In this document: positions 14,384 through 21,462 of the stretch, one piece after another | Position numbering within the stretch: the stretch's first letter is position 1 | Layout: the number at the start of each line of letters is the position of its first letter | From: an uncultured Akkermansia sp. | GTDB taxonomy: Bacteria; Verrucomicrobiota; Verrucomicrobiia; Verrucomicrobiales; Akkermansiaceae | Length of the DNA: 21,462 nt | Reading direction: 5' to 3' | NCBI GenBank assembly: GCA_947585525.1 | Contig: CANPXA010000008.1 | Span: forward strand, 1 to 21,462 | The notes under the pieces: generated by a model | Databases searched by the model: none | Told to the model about the DNA's origin: nothing | Seen by the model: the letters and a program-made list of their open reading frames with translations, nothing else | Made by a program: the position numbers and the translations under genes

Positions 14384-14396
14384 GCGCCCCTGGCGC
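14384..14396. repeat. Hairpin h5, 3' of citrate synthase
   Basis: GCGCC-cct-GGCGC, 14 nt after the gltA stop, followed by CTATTTACGA, the same junction sequence that joins h3 to its heptamers. A short GC-rich stem without a clear U-run; it could double as a weak terminator. Confidence 0.6.
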
Positions 14397-14397
14397 C

Positions 14398-14673
14398 TAT
14401 TTACGAATTACGAATTACGAATTACGATTTGGATGCTAGCGCGCTTGCGCGCGGAGATGCAAAGCGCCCGACGGCCCCGTAGAGGGCGCACGCGAAGCGG
14501 GCGGGCAGGGCGATTGGACAAAAGCGCAGCTTTTGCCCGCAGGGCGCTGAGGTAGTGCGGTACCGAAGCGTCAAAGCGAAATCGCAGCGGAATTTTTGAG
14601 CAACGCGGAGCGTTAATGGGAAAGCGGCGGGAGTTACGCCATGCCGTCTTGAAAGCTTTGCGACATCGTCCAT
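14398..14673 (+). repeat. Composite repeat, full copy B
   Basis: Four heptamers (14401-14428), then the core. The 126-bp segment 14452-14577 is the near-identical part; the internal stem GCGCGC-tt-GCGCGC (14439-14452) has a different loop from copies A and C. It ends at CATCGTCCAT, which runs into the stem CATAACC-aatg-GGTTATG (14671-14688). It lies in the 552-nt gap between gltA and secA. Confidence 0.88.
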
Positions 14674-14688
14674 AACCAATGGGTTATG

Positions 14689-14840
14689 TTGCATCACCCA
14701 TCGACAGGCTCCTGTTGGAATCTCGTTTTTCATGGGACACGCACATAGTTCTGTGCGTTTACCTCGGGGAAGGGAGAAGCAGCCAACCCTACCATGTCAG
14801 TTAATTTGCGGCATGGTGATCAAAAGCGACTACATTCCCC
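14689..14840. other. Gap upstream of the secA promoter
   Basis: No gene. Two inverted repeats are visible: ACGCACA-N6-TGTGCGT (14739-14758, followed by only TT) and ACCATG-N15-CATGGT (14791-14817), the latter 24 nt before the secA -35 box and therefore a possible operator. Confidence 0.3.
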
Positions 14841-14869
14841 TTGCAAACAGGCACGAGCTGTGATAGGAT
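14841..14869 (+). promoter_or_regulatory. Promoter of secA
   Basis: TTGCAA (14841-14846), 17-nt spacer, TAGGAT (14864-14869). The predicted leader is about 46 nt, without a recognisable Shine-Dalgarno or SecM-like arrest peptide. Confidence 0.55.
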
Positions 14870-14921
14870 GACGCGCGCTGAGGCACCGGCTCACGAGTGA
14901 ATATACCAACAGCTATTCGAT

Positions 14922-17900
14922 ATGATCAAGTGGATTCTCAATAAAATTGTAGGATCAAAAAATCAACGGGAAGTACGCAAATTGCGTCCCGTCGTGAAAC
15001 GCATTCTTGAGAAGGAAGCAGAATGGAAAGAGAAGGATGAGGAATTCCTGCGTGGCAAGACACGCGAGTGGCAAGCTTACCTGCATCGCTTCACGCCCAT
15101 TGATATGCCGCCTCGCGGTATCATCCTCGCCGCCTCACAGGAGCAACTCGACCAGTACGCGCAGACACTCAACACCCGCTTCGACGCCCTGCGCGATGTC
15201 TTCCCCAAACTCCCGCACATTGACGCCACCGTCGAGTCCATCGAAGAAGGAAAGAAAGCCTTTGTCGAGATTGAGCCAAAGTTCGACAAGCTGCGCAGTA
15301 AGTATCTGGACAGCATTTTACCCGAGGCTTTTGCCGCGGTTAAATTGGCCGCGCGCCTCATGTGCGGCAAAGTCATTGACGTGTGCGGCACACCGACGGA
15401 ATGGAATATGGTGCACTTTGACGTGCAGTTGTTGGGGGGTGTGGCTCTGCATCGGGGATTCATTGCGGAAATGGCGACGGGGGAGGGAAAGACGCTCGTA
15501 GCGACGTTGCCGGTGTACCTGAACGCATTGACGGGGCTGGGGGTGCACGTTGTGACGGTGAACGACTACCTGGCCAAGCGCGACTCGATGTGGATGGGAG
15601 CCCTCTTCAACTTCATGGGACTCACGGTGGGTTGCATTCAGAGTCTCATGCCCAATGATCAGAGGCATTTGCAATATGCCTGCGATATCACCTACGGCAC
15701 CAATGCCGAATTCGGCTTCGACTACCTCCGCGACAACGGCATGGCCACCACGCGTGAGGCGCAGGTGCAGCGCGGTCACTACTTTGCCATTATTGATGAG
15801 GTGGACTCCATTCTCATCGATGAGGCGCGCACGCCGCTCATTATCTCCGGTCCCGCCGTCATCGAAACAGAGCAACAGTACGACAAGCTCAAGCCCATCA
15901 TTGAAAAGGTGGTGAAGGCGCAGGTGGAACTGTGCAACAGCCTCATGACTCAGGCGTTTGACTACGCCAAGGAGGGCAATACAGAAGCCGCCGGACGCTG
16001 CCTGTACAAAGTCAAGCTCGGTATGCCCCGTAATCGCGCTTACATGCGTTCCCAGCAGGATCCCGAGTTGCGCCGCATGGTTGAAAAATATGAACTCTTC
16101 CTCTTCCAGGATCCTCGCAAGCAGGAGCTCTTCCGACTCAAGGAAGAACTCTACTTTGCTGTGGATGAAAAAACGCACGATGCCGATCTCATGGAGCGGG
16201 GGCGACAGTTGATCAGTCCCGGACACCCGGAGGATTTTGTCCTCCCCGACATCGGAACAGAATTCGTCAACATTGACGAAAATGAGCGACTCAGCGAACG
16301 GGAGAAGGAGACTCGCAAACAAGCCCTTACCAAGAAGTTGGAAGAAACAGGCATTCGCCTGCATACGACGAGCCAGCTGCTCAAAGCCTACACCATCTAC
16401 GAGCGTGACAAAGAATACGTCGTGAAGGACGGAAAGATCGTCATCATTGACCAGAACACCGGTCGTGAAATGCCGGGTCGCCGCTGGAGCGAGGGTCTGC
16501 ACCAGGCTGTCGAGGCGAAGGAGGGAGTGGAAGTGGAGGCCGAAAACATGACTTACGCCACCATCACCATCCAGAACTACTTCCGTCTCTACACACGTCT
16601 GGCCGGCATGACCGGCACGGCTGAAACGGAAGCGGCTGAGTTCCATGATATTTACCGACTGGATGTGCTCCCCATCCCGACGAATAAACCTTGTATCCGG
16701 GAAGATTTCAACGATCTCATCTTCAAGAGCCGCCGGGAGAAATTCAACGCCGTGGTCGCAAAGATTGTCGAGCTCCACAAAAAAGGACAGCCGGTACTTG
16801 TGGGGACGGCCTCCGTTGATGCCTCAGAGACGCTGTCTCGTATGCTCAAAATGGCGAAAATACCACATGAGGTGCTCAACGCAAAAAATCACCAGCGCGA
16901 AGCTGAAATCATTGCCCTTGCCGGACAGCGCGCCGCCGTAACCGTATCCACCAACATGGCGGGGCGCGGTACCGATATCAAACTGGGCGAAGGGGTGGCT
17001 GATCTGGGAGGTCTTTTCGTTCTGGGAACGGAACGCTACGAAGCTCGCCGAATTGACAGACAGCTTCGCGGTCGCTGTTCACGACAGGGCGATCCCGGCG
17101 CCTCCCAATTCTTTCTCTCCTTCGAAGACGACCTCATGCGCAACTTCGGCGGCAGCGAGCGCATGACCAAGATCATGGATCGATTCGGCATGGAGGAGGG
17201 TGAAGCCGTGGAGAACCGCCTCATGAATAAGATTATTGAGGGCGCCCAAAAGCGTGTGGAGCAGCGGAATTACATCTGGCGCAAGCATGTATTGGATTAC
17301 GATGATGTGATGAATCAACAACGCACCATCGTGTACGCCATGCGCAATGATGCCCTGCTCTGTGAGGAACCCCGCATCATGATCTACGAGATTCTCGAGG
17401 AAGCCGTTCAGATGAAGTGCGAGAACTACATCGTGGACGACCACGATGGCACGGTGAACGCCGAAAATCTCCTCAACTGGGTGAACACCACCTTCCCCAC
17501 CGGCTGGAGCGAAAAAGATGCCCAACTGGAAGGCAAAACGGCCAAGGAAGCAGCGGAACTCATCACCGCCCGCGTCCGTGAAATGTACGAGAAGAAAGTC
17601 AGTGGAGAACGCCCCGACTACGTGGATCAGATGGAGCGTCAACTCATGCTGCAAGCTATTGACAAAATGTGGCAGCGCCACATCAATGACATGGATGCTC
17701 TGCGGGAGGGCGTACGCCTCAGGGCACAGGGCCAGCGCGACCCGCTTGTGGAGTACAAACGCGAGGCGTATGGTCTCTTCGAGACGCTCATGCAGGACAT
17801 CCAACTGGATATGCTCAGCCGTCTCTTCCGCAGCACGACCAACCTGAGTGCTTTTGAAGAATTCCTCGCAAGTCTCCCGGTCGCTGACTCAGACGCAGAC

Positions 17901-18185
17901 CCGACATCCAATGATTTCCTCAACAACGGAGATCTCCTCACGGTCCTGCGCGATCGTATGCGTCTCATGCACGAGCAGGAACGACAAGCTATGGCAGATG
18001 CTGATGGACAAGAATCCCTCTCCGGAGCATTGCCGGAGGGTGTCGCCATGCAGCACGAGAAAAAAATTTCCCTCCCATCGCGTAAAAATCGCCTCGTCAA
18101 CATCAGGTCGGAGAAGAATAAAAAGGGAAAGAAAGAGGCAAAAGCCCCTGTCTTTGATCCTCAGGACCCCTCCCCTTCCCTTTGA
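14922..18185 (+). CDS. secA: Preprotein translocase ATPase SecA
   Basis: 1087 residues, against about 900 in E. coli. It drives secretory preproteins through SecYEG. Walker A is MATGEGKT (184-191), the DEAD-like box is DEAR (300-303), and the NBD2 block NMAGRGTDIKLG and the GRCSRQGDPGAS helicase motif are intact. Extra length lies in an insertion between about residues 320 and 460, of the kind I associate with Bacteroidota- and Verrucomicrobiota-type SecA, where it brings PRNRAYMR and ELYFAVDEK. The C-terminus is a Lys/Arg-rich tail without the cysteine-rich zinc motif that binds SecB in proteobacteria. ATG 14922 fits the family N-terminus. The downstream argA-like gene overlaps its stop by 1 nt. 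Confidence 0.97.
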   Translation: MIKWILNKIVGSKNQREVRKLRPVVKRILEKEAEWKEKDEEFLRGKTREWQAYLHRFTPIDMPPRGIILAASQEQLDQYAQTLNTRFDALRDVFPKLPHIDATVESIEEGKKAFVEIEPKFDKLRSKYLDSILPEAFAAVKLAARLMCGKVIDVCGTPTEWNMVHFDVQLLGGVALHRGFIAEMATGEGKTLVATLPVYLNALTGLGVHVVTVNDYLAKRDSMWMGALFNFMGLTVGCIQSLMPNDQRHLQYACDITYGTNAEFGFDYLRDNGMATTREAQVQRGHYFAIIDEVDSILIDEARTPLIISGPAVIETEQQYDKLKPIIEKVVKAQVELCNSLMTQAFDYAKEGNTEAAGRCLYKVKLGMPRNRAYMRSQQDPELRRMVEKYELFLFQDPRKQELFRLKEELYFAVDEKTHDADLMERGRQLISPGHPEDFVLPDIGTEFVNIDENERLSEREKETRKQALTKKLEETGIRLHTTSQLLKAYTIYERDKEYVVKDGKIVIIDQNTGREMPGRRWSEGLHQAVEAKEGVEVEAENMTYATITIQNYFRLYTRLAGMTGTAETEAAEFHDIYRLDVLPIPTNKPCIREDFNDLIFKSRREKFNAVVAKIVELHKKGQPVLVGTASVDASETLSRMLKMAKIPHEVLNAKNHQREAEIIALAGQRAAVTVSTNMAGRGTDIKLGEGVADLGGLFVLGTERYEARRIDRQLRGRCSRQGDPGASQFFLSFEDDLMRNFGGSERMTKIMDRFGMEEGEAVENRLMNKIIEGAQKRVEQRNYIWRKHVLDYDDVMNQQRTIVYAMRNDALLCEEPRIMIYEILEEAVQMKCENYIVDDHDGTVNAENLLNWVNTTFPTGWSEKDAQLEGKTAKEAAELITARVREMYEKKVSGERPDYVDQMERQLMLQAIDKMWQRHINDMDALREGVRLRAQGQRDPLVEYKREAYGLFETLMQDIQLDMLSRLFRSTTNLSAFEEFLASLPVADSDADPTSNDFLNNGDLLTVLRDRMRLMHEQERQAMADADGQESLSGALPEGVAMQHEKKISLPSRKNRLVNIRSEKNKKGKKEAKAPVFDPQDPSPSL

Positions 18186-19282
18186 TGCCGCTCCTACCAC
18201 AGGTTGGTATGTCCTCGAACATCCGTTCAGTGTTAGAATACGTGCCCTATTTTCAGGGACGCCTGTTTGTGGTGCACATCAGTCGCAATTTGCTCGAAGC
18301 AGATGCTCTTGTGGATGCTCTGTTGGATGCTGATGCGCTGCATGAAATAGGCGTGCGTCTCGTGCTTGTGGCTGAGGGAGACGATGTCTCCGGTCTCGCG
18401 CACCGCGCTGACACCTGCGAGATGCACGCAGCCGCTGCCGGCGTTCCCCTCACGGATGGCGCTGCCGCCGTGGAACGCGTGAGAGAAATTATCGACCGCC
18501 GCCAAGTTGCCATCATCGCCTCCGGCGCAGAGGGCCGCTTTGATGAGGGTAGTGTTCGTCTCGCTGTTGAACTCGGCGCGACCAAATATATCTGTCTCCA
18601 AACCGATGAGGTGCCTTCCCGCGAAGGACAACCTATCTTTGCCATTGCGGAGAAGGAGGTGGAAAACTGCCTCGCTCAATGCAGTCACGCAGACGAACTT
18701 CAGACCGCAGCCTGTGTGTGTCGACGCGGTATCCCACGCGTGCATCTCCTCAATGGACGCCACCGCGGAGTTCTCCTGGATGAAATCTTTTCAGAGGAAG
18801 GAGTGGGCACCATGGTTCATGCTGATTCCTACCGAGAAATCCGTTCCGTGCAGGAGGACGATATCCCGGAACTTCTCTCCATGATCGCTCGTTGTGTGGC
18901 GGACGAGAAACTGCTCCAGCGTACCTATGAATCCATCCGTGACCAGATGCATAGCTACTACGTCTATACGTTGGATGACACCATCGTAGGCTGTGTGGCG
19001 CTCTATCCCTACCCGGAGGAATCCTGTGCGGAACTTGGCTGCCTGTTTATCAAAAAAAGCTACGAGGGACACGGGTACGGACGAGCCATGTGCCGCTTCG
19101 TAGAAAACAAGGCTCGGCAACAAGGATTCCGTCGGATATTTGCCGTCTCTCAGAGTGCAGTGGATTACTTCCGTAACCGTCTCCACTACGCACAGCTCTC
19201 TCGTTCCCTCCTTCCTCTCTCTCGCCTCCAAGCTCTCGAATCCAGCGGGCGCCAATCCGAAGTGTTCGGACGCGATCTGTGA
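18185..19282 (+). CDS. argA: ArgA-like N-acetylglutamate synthase with reduced kinase-like domain
   Basis: 365 residues from ATG 18185 (a TTG one codon earlier is also possible), against about 443 in E. coli ArgA. The C-terminal GNAT domain (about 220-345) reads like ArgA: VQEDDIPELL, then VGCVALYPYPEESCAELGCLFI, then the acetyl-CoA loop YEGHGYGRAMC and a final aromatic strand. The N-terminal part corresponds to the amino-acid-kinase-like domain that senses arginine, but it is about 70 residues shorter and lacks the glycine-rich LGGEA-type motif, having VVHISRNLL there. The product would be N-acetylglutamate for arginine synthesis; loss of arginine feedback is plausible. Start and secA stop overlap (TGATG), so it is translated with secA. 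Confidence 0.78.
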   Translation: MPLLPQVGMSSNIRSVLEYVPYFQGRLFVVHISRNLLEADALVDALLDADALHEIGVRLVLVAEGDDVSGLAHRADTCEMHAAAAGVPLTDGAAAVERVREIIDRRQVAIIASGAEGRFDEGSVRLAVELGATKYICLQTDEVPSREGQPIFAIAEKEVENCLAQCSHADELQTAACVCRRGIPRVHLLNGRHRGVLLDEIFSEEGVGTMVHADSYREIRSVQEDDIPELLSMIARCVADEKLLQRTYESIRDQMHSYYVYTLDDTIVGCVALYPYPEESCAELGCLFIKKSYEGHGYGRAMCRFVENKARQQGFRRIFAVSQSAVDYFRNRLHYAQLSRSLLPLSRLQALESSGRQSEVFGRDL

Positions 19283-19301
19283 CCTGACACGCAGTGAAAA
19301 T

Positions 19302-19325
19302 TTGCAGCTCAAGGAGAATCTGCAA
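19302..19325 (+). terminator. Possible weak terminator after argA
   Basis: TTGCAG-N12-CTGCAA followed by TAAATTTT, 19 nt after the argA stop. A six-bp stem and mixed A/T tail make this a weak candidate. Confidence 0.3.
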
Positions 19326-19335
19326 TAAATTTTGC

Positions 19336-19364
19336 TGGACAAATGTCCCAACCCCCGCTATACT
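19336..19364 (+). promoter_or_regulatory. Promoter of the CAT-anticodon tRNA
   Basis: TGGACA (19336-19341), 17-nt spacer, TATACT (19359-19364). The predicted start is about 7 nt before the mature tRNA. Confidence 0.6.
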
Positions 19365-19377
19365 CCGCCCACAGCAT

Positions 19378-19449
<72 letters not shown>

Positions 19450-19466
19450 GAAAAATACTGTCTTTC

Positions 19467-19510
19467 TACGTCTGTCAGAAGTTGTAAGCGACTGACAGAC
19501 GTATTTTTTT
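19467..19510 (+). terminator. Strong intrinsic terminator after the tRNA
   Basis: A perfect 12-bp stem TACGTCTGTCAG / CTGACAGACGTA with a 13-nt loop, followed by seven Ts (19504-19510). It is the clearest rho-independent terminator in the window. Confidence 0.93.
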
Positions 19511-19601
19511 GTCTTGGCAAGGGGTTGAGAAGTATGGTAAAGAGGGGTCACATTTAGGGGCACATAGAAAATTCCCGTAGCGCCGGTGAAATCTGGACTC
19601 A

Positions 19602-19666
19602 ACACGATTGTGAGCCGGATCATTAGACACCACTAGTTCAGCAAGCTCCTTCATAATCAATCGTGT
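19602..19666. repeat. Spaced inverted repeat upstream of the polymerase gene
   Basis: ACACGATTG (19602-19610) and its exact complement CAATCGTGT (19658-19666), 47 nt apart, within the 265-nt gap after the terminator. The spacing suits a looped operator or a site-specific recombination site, but neither is shown. The rest of the gap holds no gene I can support. Confidence 0.4.
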
Positions 19667-19737
19667 AGGAGGTTAGTTTTTGTTGAAGCAGGCAATTCCA
19701 TTTCTCCTGAGACGCCTCTGCCCGTTTTTGTCTCGTC

Positions 19738-19767
19738 TTGACGGAGAGGGGACGAGTGCTGTAGCAT
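19738..19767 (+). promoter_or_regulatory. Promoter of the Y-family polymerase operon
   Basis: TTGACG (19738-19743), 18-nt spacer, TAGCAT (19762-19767), 8 nt before GTG 19776. This again predicts a leaderless transcript. Confidence 0.6.
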
Positions 19768-19774
19768 AAGACAG
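19759..19774 (+). promoter_or_regulatory. LexA-type SOS box over the -10 element
   Basis: CTGTAGCATAAGACAG fits the CTGT-N8-ACAG LexA operator exactly and covers the -10 box, the usual place for repression. All eight fixed positions match, directly in front of a translesion polymerase gene, which makes chance unlikely. The host LexA and its true motif are unknown. Confidence 0.65.
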
Positions 19775-19775
19775 G

Positions 19776-21275
19776 GTGAAACAGGGACGAGAAAAGGAGG
19801 AACGGATTTATGCTGCGATAGACTTAAAGTCCTTCTATGCGTCAGTGGAGTGCGTAGAGAGGGGATTGGATCCGATGTGCACGAATCTCGTGGTGGCGGA
19901 CGCAGGACGGACAGAGAAGACGATTTGTCTTGCTGTGACGCCGGCGCTCAAGGCGTATGGGATCTCCGGGAGACCTCGGTTGTTTGAGGTTGTCAAAACC
20001 GTAGAGAACATTAACCGCGAAAGGAACTACAGGTTTCGGGGAAAATTTCGCAACAGCAGCGCCAACTCGCGTGAACTGGAGCTTCATCCGGAATATGCTC
20101 TGGAGTTCATCACAGCTCCACCGCGCATGGCTCTCTACATCGACTACAGCACGCGCATACAAGGCATCTACTTGAAGTACGTAGCGCCGAAGGACATCTA
20201 TGTGTACTCCGTGGACGAAGTTTTCATCGATCTCACCTCTTACCTGTCGCTCTACGGGATGAGCGCCGGTGCGCTCGTCAGGAAACTCATCCGCGAGATA
20301 CTGGAGACCACGGGCATCACCGCAACGGCAGGTATCGGCACCAACCTCTACTTGGCCAAGGTAGCTATGGACATAGGAGCCAAACACATCGAACCCGATG
20401 CCGAGGGGATGCGTATCGCCGAGCTGGATGAAATGAGCTACAGGAAACAACTGTGGTGCCACACACCTATTACGGATTTCTGGCGTGTGGGACGCGGTAC
20501 TGCGACACGTCTGAAAAATCACGGAATGCACACCATGGGAGATGTGGCGCGGCGATCCATAACGCATGAAGATACCCTGTATCAACTTTTCGGAGTGAAC
20601 GCAGAATTGCTCATCGATCATGCTTGGGGTAGAGAACCATGCACCATCGCGGATATCAAGGCTTATGAACCCCGGCATCACAGCCTGAGCTCAGGACAGG
20701 TCCTCCCTGCCCCATACAGTGCAGCGAAAGGCCGGTTGATCGCACGCGAGATGGCGGACGCTCTCGCACTGGAACTCACGGAAAAGGGGTTGGTGGCGGA
20801 GAGTGTTTCTCTGACGGTACACTACGAGGCGTATCGAAGGACTCATCTGCCGCAGAAGAGGTCGGTCGATCTGCGCGAGGATCGGTATGGACGCATCGTA
20901 CCGAAACCCGCCCATGGCTCATTTTTTCTGCACTCCTACACGGCATCCTCCAAATCTATCATCGAGGGTGTGGACAGCATTTACACGGCAGAGGTTGATC
21001 CACGGTTGGAAGTACGCCGTCTGACCGTATCCGTCAACAACGTGCTGCCGGAACATGAAGCCCCTGTCCGTCTTGTGCAGGGAGAACTCTTTACAAACGC
21101 CGGGGAAAGCATCTCCCCGAAGGAGGAAGAACTCGAACGAGAGCGCCGAATTCAGCAGACGGTGCTGGGTATCAAAAAACGCTTCGGTAAAAATGCCATT
21201 CTGAAAGGAATGAACCTGGAAGAGGGCTCTACGGCACGGCAACGTCATTCTCAAATTGGAGGACACCAAGCATGA
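19776..21275 (+). CDS. Y-family (UmuC/DinB-like) translesion DNA polymerase
   Basis: 499 residues. The palm signatures are intact: AAIDLKSFYASVE (metal ligand D16) and YSVDEVFIDLT (D147, E148). The family form with an extra segment between them (about 75-125) matches the UmuC-like polymerases of Firmicute plasmids and prophages that pair with YolD. A helix-hairpin-helix region follows (WRVGRGTATRLKNHGMHTMGD), then the little-finger region, and a beta-clamp-binding QGELF at about 435-439. The start is ambiguous: GTG 19776 follows a -10 box by 8 nt, but AAGGAGG at 19794-19800 precedes an in-frame ATT at 19806. It is likely SOS-controlled and overlaps the YolD-like gene by 4 nt. No UmuD homologue is nearby in the window. 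Confidence 0.93.
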   Translation: MKQGREKEERIYAAIDLKSFYASVECVERGLDPMCTNLVVADAGRTEKTICLAVTPALKAYGISGRPRLFEVVKTVENINRERNYRFRGKFRNSSANSRELELHPEYALEFITAPPRMALYIDYSTRIQGIYLKYVAPKDIYVYSVDEVFIDLTSYLSLYGMSAGALVRKLIREILETTGITATAGIGTNLYLAKVAMDIGAKHIEPDAEGMRIAELDEMSYRKQLWCHTPITDFWRVGRGTATRLKNHGMHTMGDVARRSITHEDTLYQLFGVNAELLIDHAWGREPCTIADIKAYEPRHHSLSSGQVLPAPYSAAKGRLIAREMADALALELTEKGLVAESVSLTVHYEAYRRTHLPQKRSVDLREDRYGRIVPKPAHGSFFLHSYTASSKSIIEGVDSIYTAEVDPRLEVRRLTVSVNNVLPEHEAPVRLVQGELFTNAGESISPKEEELERERRIQQTVLGIKKRFGKNAILKGMNLEEGSTARQRHSQIGGHQA

Positions 21276-21462
21276 AAACACAAGCTGAAAAAATTTACGC
21301 CGACATCCTTCTTCTCTCTCCTTCTCCATCTCAGAAGCATCCCCCCATGAGCATGCACGACAGAGCAGCACAGTTCTCTTACTTCGCCGCACTGGACACT
21401 CACGAGGAAGCCATTCGCGATGCAACGGTTCAGGCGGAAATTTCTGTGGACAATCGCGTGGT
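21272..21462 (+). CDS. YolD-like protein, N-terminal part (partial)
   Basis: 63 complete codons before the window ends. The family core is recognisable: AEKIYADILLL, then KHPPMSMHDRAAQFSYFAAL, then HEEAIRDA. YolD-like proteins are small and usually encoded beside Y-family polymerases, where they are thought to act as UmuD-like partners or regulators; the mechanism is not settled. ATG 21272 overlaps the polymerase stop (ATGA), and GGAGG lies 9 nt upstream (21258-21262), so translation is well supported. Confidence 0.85.
   Translation, partial: MKTQAEKIYADILLLSPSPSQKHPPMSMHDRAAQFSYFAALDTHEEAIRDATVQAEISVDNRV

Noticed and set aside
14739..14760. ACGCACA-N6-TGTGCGT hairpin as an intrinsic terminator
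   Set aside because: The stem is only 7 bp and the T-tail is two bases; it lies far from the gltA end, with a full repeat element in between.
15318..16778. 486-codon open frame antisense to secA
   Set aside because: It lies wholly within the conserved secA frame, its length follows from codon bias, and no family motif is visible. The same applies to long antisense frames in clpC, rho and the polymerase.
19683..19769. 28-codon frame starting TTG with AGGAGG 10 nt upstream, before the polymerase
   Set aside because: It is short, has a non-ATG start, and lies upstream of and over the polymerase promoter; no family resemblance. A leader peptide cannot be excluded but is not supported.

Overview
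The window is ordinary bacterial chromosome carrying housekeeping operons, interrupted by unusually repeat-rich gaps between operons. The best guess for the host is a Verrucomicrobiota or other PVC-group bacterium. This is inference from a McsA-McsB-ClpC operon without CtsR, a SecA with the long insertion I associate with Bacteroidota/Verrucomicrobiota-type SecA, and a Rho with a disordered basic N-terminus. No rRNA or other decisive marker is present.

Layout. 1-1076 (minus): an unknown secreted protein followed by the first 50 codons of gatB. 1293-5601 (plus): mcsA-mcsB-clpC, overlapping by 4 nt at each joint; the McsB appears to have lost the nucleotide-binding arginines of arginine kinases. 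6035-6108: tRNA-Pro(CGG). 6305-8528: yebC overlapping rho. 8776-9570: an AT-rich orphan membrane protein between repeat blocks. 10224-12887: an OB-fold/HD hydrolase of YhaM type, a LysE-family exporter and a tRNA-dihydrouridine synthase in one tight operon. 13227-14369: citrate synthase. 14922-19282: secA and a short ArgA-like N-acetylglutamate synthase. 19378-19449: tRNA with anticodon CAT and a strong terminator. 19776-21462: a Y-family DNA polymerase and a truncated YolD-like gene, behind a promoter whose -10 box is covered by a CTGT-N8-ACAG SOS-type operator.

The least explained part is the intergenic DNA. A composite repeat occurs in three almost identical copies (126-bp core differing at 1-2 positions; 5606-5864 plus, 14398-14673 plus, 9886-10150 minus) and in at least two decayed copies (9711-9858 minus, 12898-13045 plus). 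Copies are bordered by tandem heptamers (TTACGAA; reverse TCGTNNA) and by perfect hairpins whose stems differ from copy to copy but stay fully paired, for example GCAA-CC-GCATT, GCAA-AT-GCATT and GCAA-AC-GCATT each facing its exact complement. The elements sit only between operons, usually 4-15 nt after a stop codon. No transposase for them is in the window.

A second pattern is expression style. Genes at the start of operons (the secreted protein, mcsA, the HD hydrolase, the polymerase) have good -35/-10 boxes ending only 6-9 nt before the start codon, predicting leaderless mRNAs, while several operon-internal genes (rho, yolD-like, probably lysE) have Shine-Dalgarno sequences.
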